From an uncultured Prochlorococcus sp. (GTDB lineage: Bacteria; Cyanobacteriota; Cyanobacteriia; PCC-6307; Cyanobiaceae), in contig CACMTJ010000005.1 in assembly GCA_902616595.1 (NCBI GenBank), positions 29,398-93,397 of the forward strand: DNA of 64,000 nt, in the 5' to 3' direction. Below the pieces are notes generated by a model, which had not been told where the DNA came from, did not search any database, and saw only the letters and a list, made by a program, of their open reading frames with translations. This document shows, one piece after another, positions 1 through 8,605 of this stretch. Positions within the stretch are counted from its first letter, which is position 1; the number at the start of each line of letters is the position of its first letter. Position numbers and translations under genes: made by a program.

Positions 1-186
1 ATAAGAATAAAAATTTATACCTTTGATAAATAATTAATTAGTCTGAAATACTTTTAAATTTTTCTCAAAGAAGTTTAGATAAATTAATAGAAATCTTTTA
101 ATTAATGTGAATCTTATTGAGGTAATTAATAGTAACTTATGAATTATCTTTTTATATTTATGAAATAATAAATCTAATTAAAATAA

Positions 187-663
187 ATGTTTAAGAAATT
201 TCTTTTAACTTCTTTTTTACTTTTAAGTTCCCTCATAACTATATATCCTTCAAAAAAAGAAAATACTAATTTTTTTGATTATTGTTATTCTTTAGAAAAA
301 ACAATTTCTAGAAATACAGTAGAAAAAAATAAGAATCTATCTAAGAATTTTAGATCTTTAGCAAAAGATATTGCTTTATTTGGGACTAAAAAAACTAAAG
401 GGACTTTCGTAAATAAGATAATTGATCAATATAAAAATTCCAAAAAATTATTTATTATTACTTTTGTTCCAAACAAAATTTATTGTTTAGCAGGATATTG
501 GATAGAGGAGGTAAGTCCAGGAAAATTTGAATCAATTTTCTATCAGAAAACCAAACGAAAAATAAATGAGTATAAGAATACTAAAAAAGAAGTAGATGAA
601 TTTATTAAAGGTATTAATTTAGAATATAAATCTATAAAAAAAGAAATTAATGATTTTTTTTAG
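187..663 (+). CDS. Hypothetical secreted or membrane-anchored protein
   Basis: 158 residues, ATG start. The N-terminus has two lysines followed by a hydrophobic stretch (residues about 5-20) that looks like a signal peptide or membrane anchor; no lipobox cysteine is obvious. The rest is lysine-rich and hydrophilic with no motif I recognise. It stands alone; the next gene is the small minus-strand zinc-ribbon-like ORF ending 30 bases downstream. Function unknown; export is inferred only from the N-terminus. Confidence 0.6.
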   Translation: MFKKFLLTSFLLLSSLITIYPSKKENTNFFDYCYSLEKTISRNTVEKNKNLSKNFRSLAKDIALFGTKKTKGTFVNKIIDQYKNSKKLFIITFVPNKIYCLAGYWIEEVSPGKFESIFYQKTKRKINEYKNTKKEVDEFIKGINLEYKSIKKEINDFF

Positions 664-694
664 AATGTTAAAAATTTTTTTTAATAGAATTAAT

Positions 695-850
695 TTATTT
701 TGACTTTCTAGTTCCGCCATAGGAATAATTTTTATGTGTGGAAATTAGATTCCAACATTCTTTACAACAAAAAATCCAGTTCGTATGAATTATGGATTTA
801 ACTCTGTAATGAATTTTATCTGGCTTATGACATAAATCACATTTTTTCAT
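695..850 (-). CDS. Small cysteine-rich protein, zinc-ribbon-like
   Basis: 51 codons from ATG at 850. Two cysteine clusters are visible, CDLC near the start and CCKEC about 25 residues later, a spacing that could bind one zinc ion. The ORF is closed and sits between two unrelated genes. No known family is recognised, and a zinc-ribbon role is inferred from the cysteine pattern alone. Confidence 0.5.
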   Translation of the reverse strand: MKKCDLCHKPDKIHYRVKSIIHTNWIFCCKECWNLISTHKNYSYGGTRKSK

Positions 851-1189
851 TTATCTATTAATTTTTTAATTTATTTTAGATATGCAAAAGTATGATTTAA
901 AAAGATTCACGAAAAAAATTTTATCGTGTCATTATATAAATGCACTAAAAATATCCTGAAGCAAAGCAGTGGTTTTAATGAGTGCGATTATTTTAATGAT
1001 TGGATAAAAAATTTCTAATTTTCACTTTTAAAATTTCTAGTCAACCTCAATATTTATATAAAATTTACTAGACTTTATACGTCTTTCATAAAATTAAATA
1101 TTTGATTATACATCTAAATTAGAACTTTAAAAAGAAACTCACGAATGATATTTAATTAATTTTATTATGATTTTATTGATTTTAATAGT
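851..1189. other. AT-rich spacer, no gene seen
   Basis: 339 bases between two small ORFs. I see no supported ORF and no strong hairpin. Upstream regions of the two flanking, divergently oriented genes must lie here. Confidence 0.4.
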
Positions 1190-1333
1190 ATGAACATTTA
1201 CCTATTCTGGATATTATTTTTAGCTCTATGGGCAATAGTTCCCCTAATGATTATTAAAGGTAGAGTAGACGAAGAGCCTAAGATTCAGACTTCACCAAAA
1301 GTTAAAGAAAAGAAAAAAGGTTGGTTTAATTAA
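1190..1333 (+). CDS. Small single-pass membrane protein
   Basis: 47 codons, ATG start. Residues 2-22 are a strongly hydrophobic segment rich in Leu, Ile and Trp, followed by a charged lysine-rich tail. This is the usual layout of the short conserved membrane proteins of marine picocyanobacteria. The DUF1543 gene follows 84 bases downstream on the same strand. Function unknown. Confidence 0.5.
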   Translation: MNIYLFWILFLALWAIVPLMIIKGRVDEEPKIQTSPKVKEKKKGWFN

Positions 1334-1417
1334 CAGGATCTCTTAATTAGTAAAATTATCTTTAAGCTAAATTTTTATAATTTAAATTAAAGTTTAAATA
1401 AAGTTTATTTATTAAAA

Positions 1418-2002
1418 GTGAAAAAATTAAAAAATAATTTTCTTTATTTGGTTGTACTTGGAGGTAGAGCAGAAAAAGCTAATATTGAACTACATGATGT
1501 TAGATGGGTTGTTGGATCTAAAATTGAAGACTCATTCGATACTTTAAGAAAGGACTGGTTTGGATCCTCAAAAGGTTTGCATATTGATAGCTATAAAAAA
1601 ATACAATATATAGATGGTCATAAGATTAATTTAAAAGATGTTGAAAAGCATAAAGTAGGAAAAAAGCAATTAGTAAAAAAAAATAATGCCAAAAAATATT
1701 TATGGTTTGTCAATATTGGAGGCTATGATCCAAATTCTATGATGGAAAAACATGAGTTTGGATTAGTTATAGCTTCAAATAAATTAGAGGCAAAAAATAT
1801 AGCTAAGTCTAAATGGCTTATTGGGTGTAAAAAAAAGCATAAAGATGATCTTGCTTCTTTAGAAATGTTAATTAGTTTCGATGATTGTGAACAAATAAAA
1901 AAGATAGGTAATTGGGAAATAGAATTAATTCCAGATAATAACTTTATTCAAGAAAACAACTATCCTGATTGGTATGGTTATCAAAAAATTGACGAGAAAT
2001 AA
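1418..2002 (+). CDS. DUF1543 domain protein
   Basis: 194 residues with a GTG start. The N-terminal half has the DUF1543 signature: a beta strand, LGGR, then a conserved run containing ANIELHDV, and later KDWFG and LHIDSY. The second half starts again with a related pattern (VNIGGYDPNS, then EFGLVIA and AKNIAKSKWL), so the protein appears to hold two copies of the fold. DUF1543 has no established biochemical role. It runs on the + strand toward the lptF/G-family gene, which reads the opposite way. Confidence 0.8.
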   Translation: MKKLKNNFLYLVVLGGRAEKANIELHDVRWVVGSKIEDSFDTLRKDWFGSSKGLHIDSYKKIQYIDGHKINLKDVEKHKVGKKQLVKKNNAKKYLWFVNIGGYDPNSMMEKHEFGLVIASNKLEAKNIAKSKWLIGCKKKHKDDLASLEMLISFDDCEQIKKIGNWEIELIPDNNFIQENNYPDWYGYQKIDEK

Positions 2003-2069
2003 AGATTTAAGAATCTATTACTTGCAAAATAATTTTGTAATGTATGTTCTTATTTATGTACTTAAAATA

Positions 2070-3275
2070 TTAAAAAGAACTTGATTTCCTCAAGAAATAA
2101 ATTCCGCCTCCTAAAGAAACTAAGACCGGTAACCATGCAGCAAAAATTGGAGGTAATATCCCTTTTACTCCGAAGGAACTAAATACAAATGACATTACAT
2201 AATAAATTAATATAAGTATTACGCTCAATCCGAATCCCTGACTTTTAGAAGACCTTATATTAGATTTAGAACCCAAACTGCTACCTATTAAACCAAATAC
2301 TAAGCATGCAAATGGTAGAGTGAATTTTTCTTGTATGCGTACCTGAATTCTTCTTATCTCTTTTAAATTACCAGTTTTTTTATAAATCTTTTCTGCATTT
2401 AAAGCCTGCTTTAAAGTCATTTCAGTGGCGTCTTTAGGCACTTTTGCTAACTCCAATGGCCCCTCTACAAATGGATAGGTATATTCTTTAAATTGAATAT
2501 TTGTAGTTTGGCCACTTGGATCAATTGATATAATGTTTCCTTCAGAAAATATCCAAGAGGAGTTTTTTGAGTCAAATTTTGCTGTCTTTGCCTTTAAGAC
2601 TTGTTGAAAATCTTGTCTTGAAAAATCCAATACTGTAACTCCCTTCATAATGTTGTTTTCGTACCATGAAGCATAAAATATGTGAGTAAGGAAAGTATTT
2701 GTTTTTGTTGGCTTTTTAGTTGATCCATTTATCCTAGAACCATATCTAGAAAACATAATATTGTCTTTACCTTTTTCACCGCTAAAGGAACTTCCAATTC
2801 CTGCTCTTAATGTTGTTTCAGCTAACTTATTACTTGTAGGAACTAAATTATCATTAAAGTAAAAAGTCAAACCTGTCATAAATATTGAAAGTGCAATAGC
2901 TGGAGAAATAATTCTTGATGTTTTTATCCCTAAGGATTTCAATGCTAATAACTCATAATTACTTGATAATTTTCCATATGCCAATAATGTAGAAAGCAAA
3001 ACTGCCATTGGAAATGATAAAACTAAAAAGCTGGGTAAGCTAAAAAAAAGAACTTTTAAGGCTAAAAATAGAGGCAACCCAAATTCAACAATTTTTCTTA
3101 TGAGATCGAACATTACCCCAACAGATAATGAAATAACTGTAAATGCAGAAATTGCAAATATCATAGGAGGAATGATTTGACCTAATAACCACCTATCTAT
3201 TAAAGGTATTAAATACCAGGGACTAATTACTTTATTAATAGTTTTTTTAATTAGCGCTTGATTTGAAAGTTTCAA
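2070..3275 (-). CDS. LptF/LptG family permease (YjgP/YjgQ)
   Basis: 401 residues. The layout is that of the LptF/G family: transmembrane segments near residues 30-50, 65-90 and 100-125, a large soluble domain at about 130-300, then three C-terminal transmembrane segments. In proteobacteria LptF and LptG form the inner-membrane part of the LptB2FG exporter that lifts lipopolysaccharide toward the outer membrane. Only one copy is in this window. Its likely partners in lipid A synthesis (lpxC, lpxA, lpxB) are 40 kb away at 46.5-49.9 kb. Family assignment is good; LptF versus LptG cannot be decided. Confidence 0.85.
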   Translation of the reverse strand: MKLSNQALIKKTINKVISPWYLIPLIDRWLLGQIIPPMIFAISAFTVISLSVGVMFDLIRKIVEFGLPLFLALKVLFFSLPSFLVLSFPMAVLLSTLLAYGKLSSNYELLALKSLGIKTSRIISPAIALSIFMTGLTFYFNDNLVPTSNKLAETTLRAGIGSSFSGEKGKDNIMFSRYGSRINGSTKKPTKTNTFLTHIFYASWYENNIMKGVTVLDFSRQDFQQVLKAKTAKFDSKNSSWIFSEGNIISIDPSGQTTNIQFKEYTYPFVEGPLELAKVPKDATEMTLKQALNAEKIYKKTGNLKEIRRIQVRIQEKFTLPFACLVFGLIGSSLGSKSNIRSSKSQGFGLSVILILIYYVMSFVFSSFGVKGILPPIFAAWLPVLVSLGGGIYFLRKSSSF

Positions 3276-3462
3276 AAGAGATTTATTTGTTTTTTACGGC
3301 CTTTTTAATATTATAAAATATCAATGATTAAGAAACCAATATAAAATTGATAGTTAAGAAAAATATTTTAATTCTTTAAATTTCAATAAAAATTAGAAAA
3401 ATAATTTATTAAAACTTGCAATAAAATCAGAAATTTGTTTTCTTTAAAAAAAGAGTTTATGC

Positions 3463-3582
3463 ATGAAAAATAAAACTTTTATATACGAATGCAATTGCAT
3501 ACACTGCCAACAAAAACTAAATCAAATTAATAATGCAAAACTATATTGGGAAAAATTAATTTTAAGAAAAAAATTAGTATAG
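3463..3582 (+). CDS. Tiny ORF with CxC and CxxC cysteines
   Basis: 39 codons, ATG start. It contains ECNCIHCQQ near residues 9-17, a compact cysteine group, then a basic tail. It could be a real small protein, but there is no supporting context. Confidence 0.35.
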   Translation: MKNKTFIYECNCIHCQQKLNQINNAKLYWEKLILRKKLV

Positions 3583-3714
3583 TTTCTGCACTAAATTCTC
3601 AAAGTTTTTCCAAACTTTATAAAGAATTTATTTTGAAATCTATTATTTTCAGGAAAAAAAATTTTTTAAGATTTCTAGATCTTTAAGTATTAAGCTTTTT
3701 TTAGAAAAATGATA

Positions 3715-3816
3715 TTATTTAACCTTTTGATTTTTTTTGTAGATCATATTTTCTCGATTTAAAAGAAAAAGGATAATCAAAATACAAAATGGTATGAGAA
3801 TAAAATCTAAAGACAT
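3715..3816 (-). CDS. Tiny hydrophobic membrane ORF
   Basis: 33 codons from ATG at 3816. Residues 4-20 are almost purely hydrophobic and the tail is basic, as in other short membrane proteins of this window. Support is the ORF and its composition only. Confidence 0.4.
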   Translation of the reverse strand: MSLDFILIPFCILIILFLLNRENMIYKKNQKVK

Positions 3817-3949
3817 AAATTTTATTTTGTTAAGTCTATTTTCTATCTAGCAAATAAATAAATCTTTGACATAAGTTGCTTATCTAAAGATTTTTTTTAA
3901 TAGAACAAATAATTATCTTTGCGCTTGATATTTGCTTTTTTTAAAATTG

Positions 3950-4060
3950 AAAGAGCTTGCAAGTATCCCACTGGCAAGCTCATGACGACCTAGTTAATTC
4001 AGATTTCTGATTCAACCAGCTAAGCACTTCCTAAATGCTGTAAATATTCTACTAAGTAAA
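3950..4060 (-). ncRNA. Candidate structured RNA upstream of hli
   Basis: The perfect stem GAGCTTGC/GCAAGCTC with a 13-base loop lies beside other short palindromes (around 4000-4012 and 4022-4040). Read on the minus strand, the main hairpin is followed by TTTCAATTTT, a weak terminator-like tail, so a short minus-strand RNA is possible. This is inference from structure only. Confidence 0.25.
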
Positions 4061-4168
4061 ATTACTTACTGTGAGTATAAATGCTTATTTATAATAATTG
4101 ATTGCGAATTTGACGATAAAAAGTGATTCGTATAAAAAATGCGACCTGTTAATTTTTAAACAGAAATG

Positions 4169-4183
4169 TCACATATTGACCTA
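4169..4183 (+). promoter_or_regulatory. Motif TCACATATTGACCTA shared with petF upstream region
   Basis: This 15-base string matches 31931-31945 upstream of petF at 14 of 15 positions. Here it ends 89 bases before the hli start. It may hold a -35 element (TTGACC) or a regulator site. The match is seen directly; the role is inferred. Confidence 0.35.
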
Positions 4184-4272
4184 TAGTAAATTTCTCAGGT
4201 GAAATTATTAGAGATATTGGTTTACATAAGTTAATATTTATGTTAATTTAATTAACAATTATTATCTTTTTA

Positions 4273-4479
4273 ATGACAAAATCAGGAGTTACTACAGAAT
4301 CTGGCGGAAGGCAGAATATGTTCCCATCAGAAACTAGACCTTATATTGATGAAACTGTGTCTTACGATGGATATCCTCAAAATGCAGAAAAAGTAAACGG
4401 TAGATGGGCTATGGTTGGCTTCGTTGCATTATTAGGTGCCTATGTAACAACTGGACAGATTATTCCAGGAATTTTTTAA
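4273..4479 (+). CDS. hli: High-light-inducible protein (Hli/HLIP/SCP)
   Basis: 68 residues. The C-terminal half carries the Hli signature: KVNGRWAMVGFVALLGAYVT then TGQIIPG, that is, the E/N-x-x-x-G-R-x-A-M chlorophyll-binding helix and the hydrophilic end typical of multicopy hli genes. Hli proteins are single-helix relatives of light-harvesting proteins that sit in the thylakoid membrane, bind chlorophyll and carotenoid and protect photosystem assembly under high light. The roughly 30-residue N-terminus with a Pro- and Tyr-rich part is longer than in the minimal forms at 5.1-5.4 kb. Conserved N, R and A-M residues are present. Confidence 0.92.
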   Translation: MTKSGVTTESGGRQNMFPSETRPYIDETVSYDGYPQNAEKVNGRWAMVGFVALLGAYVTTGQIIPGIF

Positions 4480-4552
4480 TTTTTAAGTAACCGTTTTCAT
4501 AAATTTAGTTCAATCTATACTTTTTAATACTTAAAAATGAAAAATCTAGATT

Positions 4553-4681
4553 TTATTTTAAATTTGAAAATAAGAAAAACCAAATAAAAGTTATGGCATT
4601 CAAGCTAAATATTATTCCTAAAAATGTATAAGCAAACTTTTTCCCAATAAATGCTGTCTCCGGTTCAAGCTTTACTCTCAT
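4553..4681 (-). CDS. Small single-pass membrane protein
   Basis: 42 codons from ATG at 4681. The first 14 residues are hydrophilic, followed by a hydrophobic helix running almost to the C-terminus. It is convergent with the hli gene ending at 4479. No family is recognised. Confidence 0.45.
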   Translation of the reverse strand: MRVKLEPETAFIGKKFAYTFLGIIFSLNAITFIWFFLFSNLK

Positions 4682-5070
4682 TAAATCCTCGGAATATCTC
4701 GATTAAGATAACATCAATCAACAAATAAATTTAGGTTTTAAAGGAGAAAAATATTTAAATTAATATTTTTTTAAAAGCTTTTTTATATTAATAATTTTCT
4801 TTATTCAGCTTTCTAAGTAAAAATTATGTTCTTGCATATTGTTACTAATAAAATTTTTTAGTTTATTTTATTTCCCGCATATATACATCATAAAATTACC
4901 CAAACAAATCTTTCAAAACCAACTTTCAGCATAAGATAATTTGATAAACAAAAACTTTAAATCTAATTTTTAAAAATAAAAAAATGTTTTTATGCTGATT
5001 TTTAGCATACTTTTTTGTTGGAATTATTAAACCCTTAATTAATAAAGACCATTTATTGAAAAAAAACTCA
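4682..5070. other. AT-rich spacer with a weak hairpin
   Basis: About 390 bases with no supported ORF. A short hairpin, TATGCT/AGCATA at 4991-4996 and 5004-5009, is followed by CTTTTTT on the + strand and could act as a weak terminator or an RNA 3' end. Confidence 0.3.
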
Positions 5071-5106
5071 AAAAAAAGTCTAATTTAATTTTAAATTAGA
5101 CTTTTT
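5071..5106 (-). terminator. Rho-independent terminator of the hli pair
   Basis: A perfect 10-bp stem (5078-5087 with 5092-5101) with a 4-base loop, flanked by seven A on the left and five T on the right. It lies just past the stop of the minus-strand hli pair, where the A run becomes the T tail, and can work in both directions. Confidence 0.8.
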
Positions 5107-5126
5107 ATGAAATTAAAAGATTTGAA

Positions 5127-5267
5127 TTAGATAAAACCAGGAATGATTTGACCTGTAGTTAAATATGCGCCAACTAGAGCAACAAAACCTAACATCGCGA
5201 ATCTACCGTTAAGCTTTTCAGCAACGATTTTTTCTTTTTCAATTATTTTTGGCTCGTTATTTTTCAT
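5127..5267 (-). CDS. hli: High-light-inducible protein, second of an overlapping pair
   Basis: 46 residues starting at the ATG at 5267-5265. After a charged start it has EKLNGRFAMLGFVALVGAYL and TGQIIPGFI, the full Hli helix signature. Its start codon overlaps the stop of the upstream hli by one base (TAATG), a typical translational coupling. A longer frame without the overlap exists but reads through the neighbour in the wrong frame. A strong terminator follows at 5106-5071. Expected role: thylakoid chlorophyll-binding photoprotection, perhaps as a heterodimer with its partner. Confidence 0.92.
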   Translation of the reverse strand: MKNNEPKIIEKEKIVAEKLNGRFAMLGFVALVGAYLTTGQIIPGFI

Positions 5268-5374
5268 TAGAACCAACCTGGAATGATCTGGCCTGTTGTG
5301 ACATATGCACCAACGGCTGCAACGAAACCTAACATTGCTGCCCAACCATTAAAACGTTCTGCTTCTGGAGTCAT
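5267..5374 (-). CDS. hli: High-light-inducible protein, first of an overlapping pair
   Basis: Only 35 residues from ATG at 5374. It has the minimal Hli form: AERFNGWAAMLGFVAAVGAY, then TTGQIIPGWF. The usual R of N-G-R is W here, while N, A and M are kept. This small form with the GQIIPGWF end resembles the multicopy, phage-type hli genes of Prochlorococcus. The downstream hli overlaps its stop codon. Confidence 0.9.
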   Translation of the reverse strand: MTPEAERFNGWAAMLGFVAAVGAYVTTGQIIPGWF

Positions 5375-5738
5375 TTTGTTTGTATAATTTGTAAATAAAT
5401 ATAACATAATTATTTAATAATGTAAAGAGAATCAGGGATTATTCTCTCTCTTTATCAGGAAAATTTAAAAAACTGCTACATATTTGTGTCGAAATATACC
5501 TTATCGATTTTTTTTTATTTTTGTTTTGATTTTTTAAATTTGAAAAAAATATAAGCTTTTAACCTTTTTTTTTTAAGAGGTATATCCTCATTTAGAGGTA
5601 AATTAAATTAATATATAACAAGAGTCAGCTAGTAGGGATACAGGCTGACTCTTTTTTTGAGAATTTTTGGTTTTTGACTAAAAGTAGTTTTTAGAATTCA
5701 AAAAATTGCTATTAATAAATTAGATATATTTTTAATTT
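5375..5738. other. Intergenic region with hli-pair promoter and an orphan terminator
   Basis: 364 bases without an ORF. The hli-pair promoter must lie in the left part, which includes a purine/pyrimidine stretch near 5427-5455. The right part holds a strong + strand terminator hairpin (5621-5658) that has no gene in front of it. Confidence 0.4.
5621..5658 (+). terminator. Strong terminator, possibly the 3' end of a small RNA
   Basis: A 9-bp perfect stem, AGAGTCAGC (5621-5629) and GCTGACTCT (5644-5652), followed by a run of T to 5658. No coding sequence precedes it on the + strand, so it probably ends a short untranslated RNA starting within 5400-5600. Confidence 0.75.
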
Positions 5739-5903
5739 ATGTCATTCGCGTCATACTACATGCATTTAATTTTTGGAAGGATTCCTTCTCTAATGAGTTC
5801 TGATTTAATACTTTATATCTTGCCTGCTCTTACAATTTCAATATTATTCTTTAGCCTTAAAATAATGTTTTTCAAGACTCCTAAATTGAGAAAGGTTAAA
5901 TAA
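5739..5903 (+). CDS. Small membrane protein
   Basis: 54 codons, ATG start. Residues about 22-45 form one hydrophobic helix and the tail is basic with KTPKLRKVK. It lies 51 bases upstream of the DUF938 methyltransferase gene on the same strand and may be cotranscribed with it. Function unknown. Confidence 0.5.
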   Translation: MSFASYYMHLIFGRIPSLMSSDLILYILPALTISILFFSLKIMFFKTPKLRKVK

Positions 5904-5954
5904 TCAAGGATTTTAGAATTATTATTTTTACTGAAACGCCCAATTTTTTTAATT

Positions 5955-6572
5955 TTGGATAACAGACTTTTTTTTTCGGCAACTCAAAGAAATAGAGACT
6001 GCATTGGTAATGTACTATCCCGAATTATAAAAAAAGGTTCAGTATTGGAAATCGGGAGTGGCAGTGGTGAACATGGAGTGTTTTTTCAGAAACGCTTTCC
6101 TGGAATAATTTGGCAAACAAGTGACCCAGAGTTAGTGCATAGAAAAAGTATAAGTTCTTGGATTGAGTATGAAGACCTATCTAAGAAAATGCCCCAGCCT
6201 CTTGAGATTGATGTAGAAAAAATTCCTTGGAAAATTCCATTGATATTAGCTAATTCTTTGCAAGGAATAGTCTCTATAAATATGATTCATATAGCAGAGT
6301 GGTCTTGCACTGTAGCACTCTTTAGAGAATCAGGAAAATTACTGAATAAGGGACAATTTTTGATGTTGTATGGGCCATTTAAAATTTGTAATAAGCATAC
6401 AAGTGAAAGTAATTATTTTTTCGATAATTCATTAAAAATGCAAAATGATCTTTGGGGTATTAAAAATCTTGAGGAAGTTTGTGATGAGAGTAAGAAAAAT
6501 GGTTTTTCTCAAGAGGATATTTTTAGTATGCCTGCAAATAATTATTCAATAATTTACAGAAAAGTTTCTTAA
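5955..6572 (+). CDS. DUF938 family SAM-dependent methyltransferase
   Basis: 205 residues, TTG start. Near the N-terminus it has SATQRNRDCI, characteristic of DUF938, then the SAM-binding glycine loop VLEIGSGSGEHG (about residues 30-41) and the acidic residue of motif II in TSDPE. The C-terminal half carries MLYGPFK and SNYFFDNSL, also seen in this family. Length matches the family. The substrate is unknown; the class I fold and SAM use are well supported. Confidence 0.85.
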   Translation: MDNRLFFSATQRNRDCIGNVLSRIIKKGSVLEIGSGSGEHGVFFQKRFPGIIWQTSDPELVHRKSISSWIEYEDLSKKMPQPLEIDVEKIPWKIPLILANSLQGIVSINMIHIAEWSCTVALFRESGKLLNKGQFLMLYGPFKICNKHTSESNYFFDNSLKMQNDLWGIKNLEEVCDESKKNGFSQEDIFSMPANNYSIIYRKVS

Positions 6573-6623
6573 TAAGGCAAATAAAAATATCAATAAGTTT
6601 TTAAAATTCATCTTATTAGATGA

Positions 6624-6785
6624 TCAACCTGATAGTTTTTTGCTCCATTCTTTATGCTTTTGATCTAAATCTGAAATTTTTTCGCCTAAACTCAACTGTC
6701 TTTCTAATAATTCAACTTTTGTAAGCGTTATTTTTTCCGAATAAAATTTAATAGGCTGTTTACCATGTAGATTGTCGCCACTCAT
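6624..6785 (-). CDS. Conserved-looking small hydrophilic protein
   Basis: 53 codons from ATG at 6785. Charged, predicted helical and with no hydrophobic segment; residues 20-50 could form a coiled coil. It lies between the methyltransferase and desaturase genes. No family recognised. Confidence 0.45.
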   Translation of the reverse strand: MSGDNLHGKQPIKFYSEKITLTKVELLERQLSLGEKISDLDQKHKEWSKKLSG

Positions 6786-6892
6786 AGAATTACTAAGATT
6801 GTGAGTATTTTCTAAGATGAAAAATTTGTTATTGCTAATTCTTTTATATTTTTTTCAGATTTGCGTAAATTAAAGTGATAAAGAATTGGTGC

Positions 6893-8071
6893 TTATTGTG
6901 TTTTTAATCCATCTTTTTTGTATGAAGATTGCCATATATATCTTCCTCTCTTGATGTCAGACTCAACAGCAACGCAATTGCAAGCAATATTCCATAAAGC
7001 TTTGTGTATTGGATCAGGATTAAAAAGATATGCTTTTTTAAAGGCTTTTTTAATTAAGACAGTTGCCTTTTTTGCATGATAATGAGGGATCGTTGGACAT
7101 ACATGATGAACGACATGGCTAGAACCTATATTATGGTGAAGAAAATTAAGGACTCTACCGTAAGGCCTGTCAATAGATAGAAATGCTCCTCTCATAAAGG
7201 AAAATTCCGTATTTGAAAGATGAGGCACATCTGAATCTGTATGATGAAGCCATGTATAAACTACTAACCAACAATTAACAACTAATAAAGGGCCAAAATA
7301 CAGAGTAATTACTGGAAATAATCCATACTTGAAAACTAAATAAACAATGCCCACTAATGTCAAACCTACTCCAATATCTGATATCCAAACTTTCTTGGCC
7401 CATACTGATGGCCATAATGCTTTAGAAAATGGTTTAATTGGCCAAAAATGATTTGAAGTGCCATATTTAACACCTCCTGTACTTCCAGTAAGTAAATAAG
7501 CAGGCCAGCCAAATATTAGATGTAAAACAAGTTGTAGAATTCCATAATTTTTCTTACCTAAGGAATTTGAAAAATGTAATTCTTTTTCTCCACCAACTTT
7601 TTCTGTAACTCCATTCCCTTTAATAACTAAAGGGACGTGAGTTTCTCCATTAGTTATGTTATTTGTGAATCGATGATGAACTGCATGAGAACGCTGCCAA
7701 GAAAAATAAGGCACCAGAAGTAATGAATGTAGTAAATAACCAGTTACAGATTCCAATGTTTTGTTTTTAGAGAATGCTCCATGCCCACATTCATGGGCAA
7801 TTACCCAGAATCCCATTGCAGTGGTACCTGATATTAATGCGTAAATTATCCAAATTGGGATCATTTTTGGGTTAAATGGAATAGATAACCCTATTGCAAC
7901 TACTAATGATTGAATGAAAGCTGATTGAAAAAGATACCTCAAAGAAGTTTTGGTATTGCACTTAAAGTAGTTATCTGGGATAACATCCTGAAATTCTTTT
8001 ATGCTTGGAATATCTTTATCCTTTATTACAAGCGCTTGGCCTTTAAGACCAGAAAAGTTTATATTACTCAA
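6893..8071 (-). CDS. Membrane fatty-acid desaturase (DesA-like)
   Basis: 392 residues. Three histidine boxes that bind the di-iron centre are intact: HECGH at 93-97, HAVHH at 129-133 and HVVHH at 319-323, with HYHAK just after. Four hydrophobic segments separate them. This is the acyl-lipid desaturase type of cyanobacteria and plants, which uses ferredoxin as electron donor to insert double bonds into membrane glycerolipids. HECGH and the THVPL and HHTDSDVPH segments resemble omega-6/omega-3 enzymes. The exact double-bond position cannot be read from sequence. A second, divergent desaturase lies at 9626-10732. Confidence 0.88.
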   Translation of the reverse strand: MSNINFSGLKGQALVIKDKDIPSIKEFQDVIPDNYFKCNTKTSLRYLFQSAFIQSLVVAIGLSIPFNPKMIPIWIIYALISGTTAMGFWVIAHECGHGAFSKNKTLESVTGYLLHSLLLVPYFSWQRSHAVHHRFTNNITNGETHVPLVIKGNGVTEKVGGEKELHFSNSLGKKNYGILQLVLHLIFGWPAYLLTGSTGGVKYGTSNHFWPIKPFSKALWPSVWAKKVWISDIGVGLTLVGIVYLVFKYGLFPVITLYFGPLLVVNCWLVVYTWLHHTDSDVPHLSNTEFSFMRGAFLSIDRPYGRVLNFLHHNIGSSHVVHHVCPTIPHYHAKKATVLIKKAFKKAYLFNPDPIHKALWNIACNCVAVESDIKRGRYIWQSSYKKDGLKTQ

Positions 8072-8284
8072 ATTTTTGTTGGTTAAGAATTTTGTTAAAT
8101 AAAAGAGAATTTATATGTTCTATTATCTATCACAGGATCTCATTATGAAAAGAATTTTTAAATTTTTTTCGATAAAGTTTTTAAGATTTTAATTTCATCT
8201 TCAAATAAAACTATCTTTGGAAAAATTTTTTATTTATTTCTTTTTATTGCTGATTGTATATGCTCTTTTTAAAGCTTAATTAAT

Positions 8285-8416
8285 TTAAAGACCGCGTATA
8301 TACCTTTTAGGTAAACCAGATTGTTTACGTGGCTTTACTAAAATAGGTAAAGCAATAACTCCTACGGTAAAAAGACAGATTGGAGCAACTACCATCAATA
8401 TAGATTCTAGAGACAT
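8285..8416 (-). CDS. Small single-pass membrane protein
   Basis: 43 codons from ATG at 8416. Residues 4-27 are hydrophobic, followed by a basic tail with KPRKQSGLPKRYIRG. The size and layout resemble a small photosystem-associated subunit, but no known Psb or Pet sequence matches. It lies 214 bases upstream of the desaturase start on the same strand. Confidence 0.5.
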   Translation of the reverse strand: MSLESILMVVAPICLFTVGVIALPILVKPRKQSGLPKRYIRGL

Positions 8417-8605
8417 GAATAATCTTAGATTTATTTATAAATAGCAGGATTTTTTTTTAAAGTCATGCGTATTTATATCTATTTTGTGAGAATAGATTCA
8501 ACATTTTTATAAATTATTAAGTAAAAAAGAAAAAAAGATTAAAAAAAAGCAATTTTTTCAAAATTTATCCTATTTACTTAATCATTATTTAAATAGTGAT
8601 TAGTT

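Larger units (their letters stand above)
3817..4272. promoter_or_regulatory. Upstream region of hli with structured element
   Basis: 456 bases without an ORF. It contains an 8-bp hairpin (3953-3960 with 3974-3981), further short inverted repeats to about 4060, a CTGTT/AACAG inverted repeat near 4145-4163, and at 4169-4183 a motif that recurs upstream of petF. The 3950-4060 part is clearly less AT-rich than its surroundings, which suggests a structured RNA or a conserved regulatory element. Confidence 0.4.
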
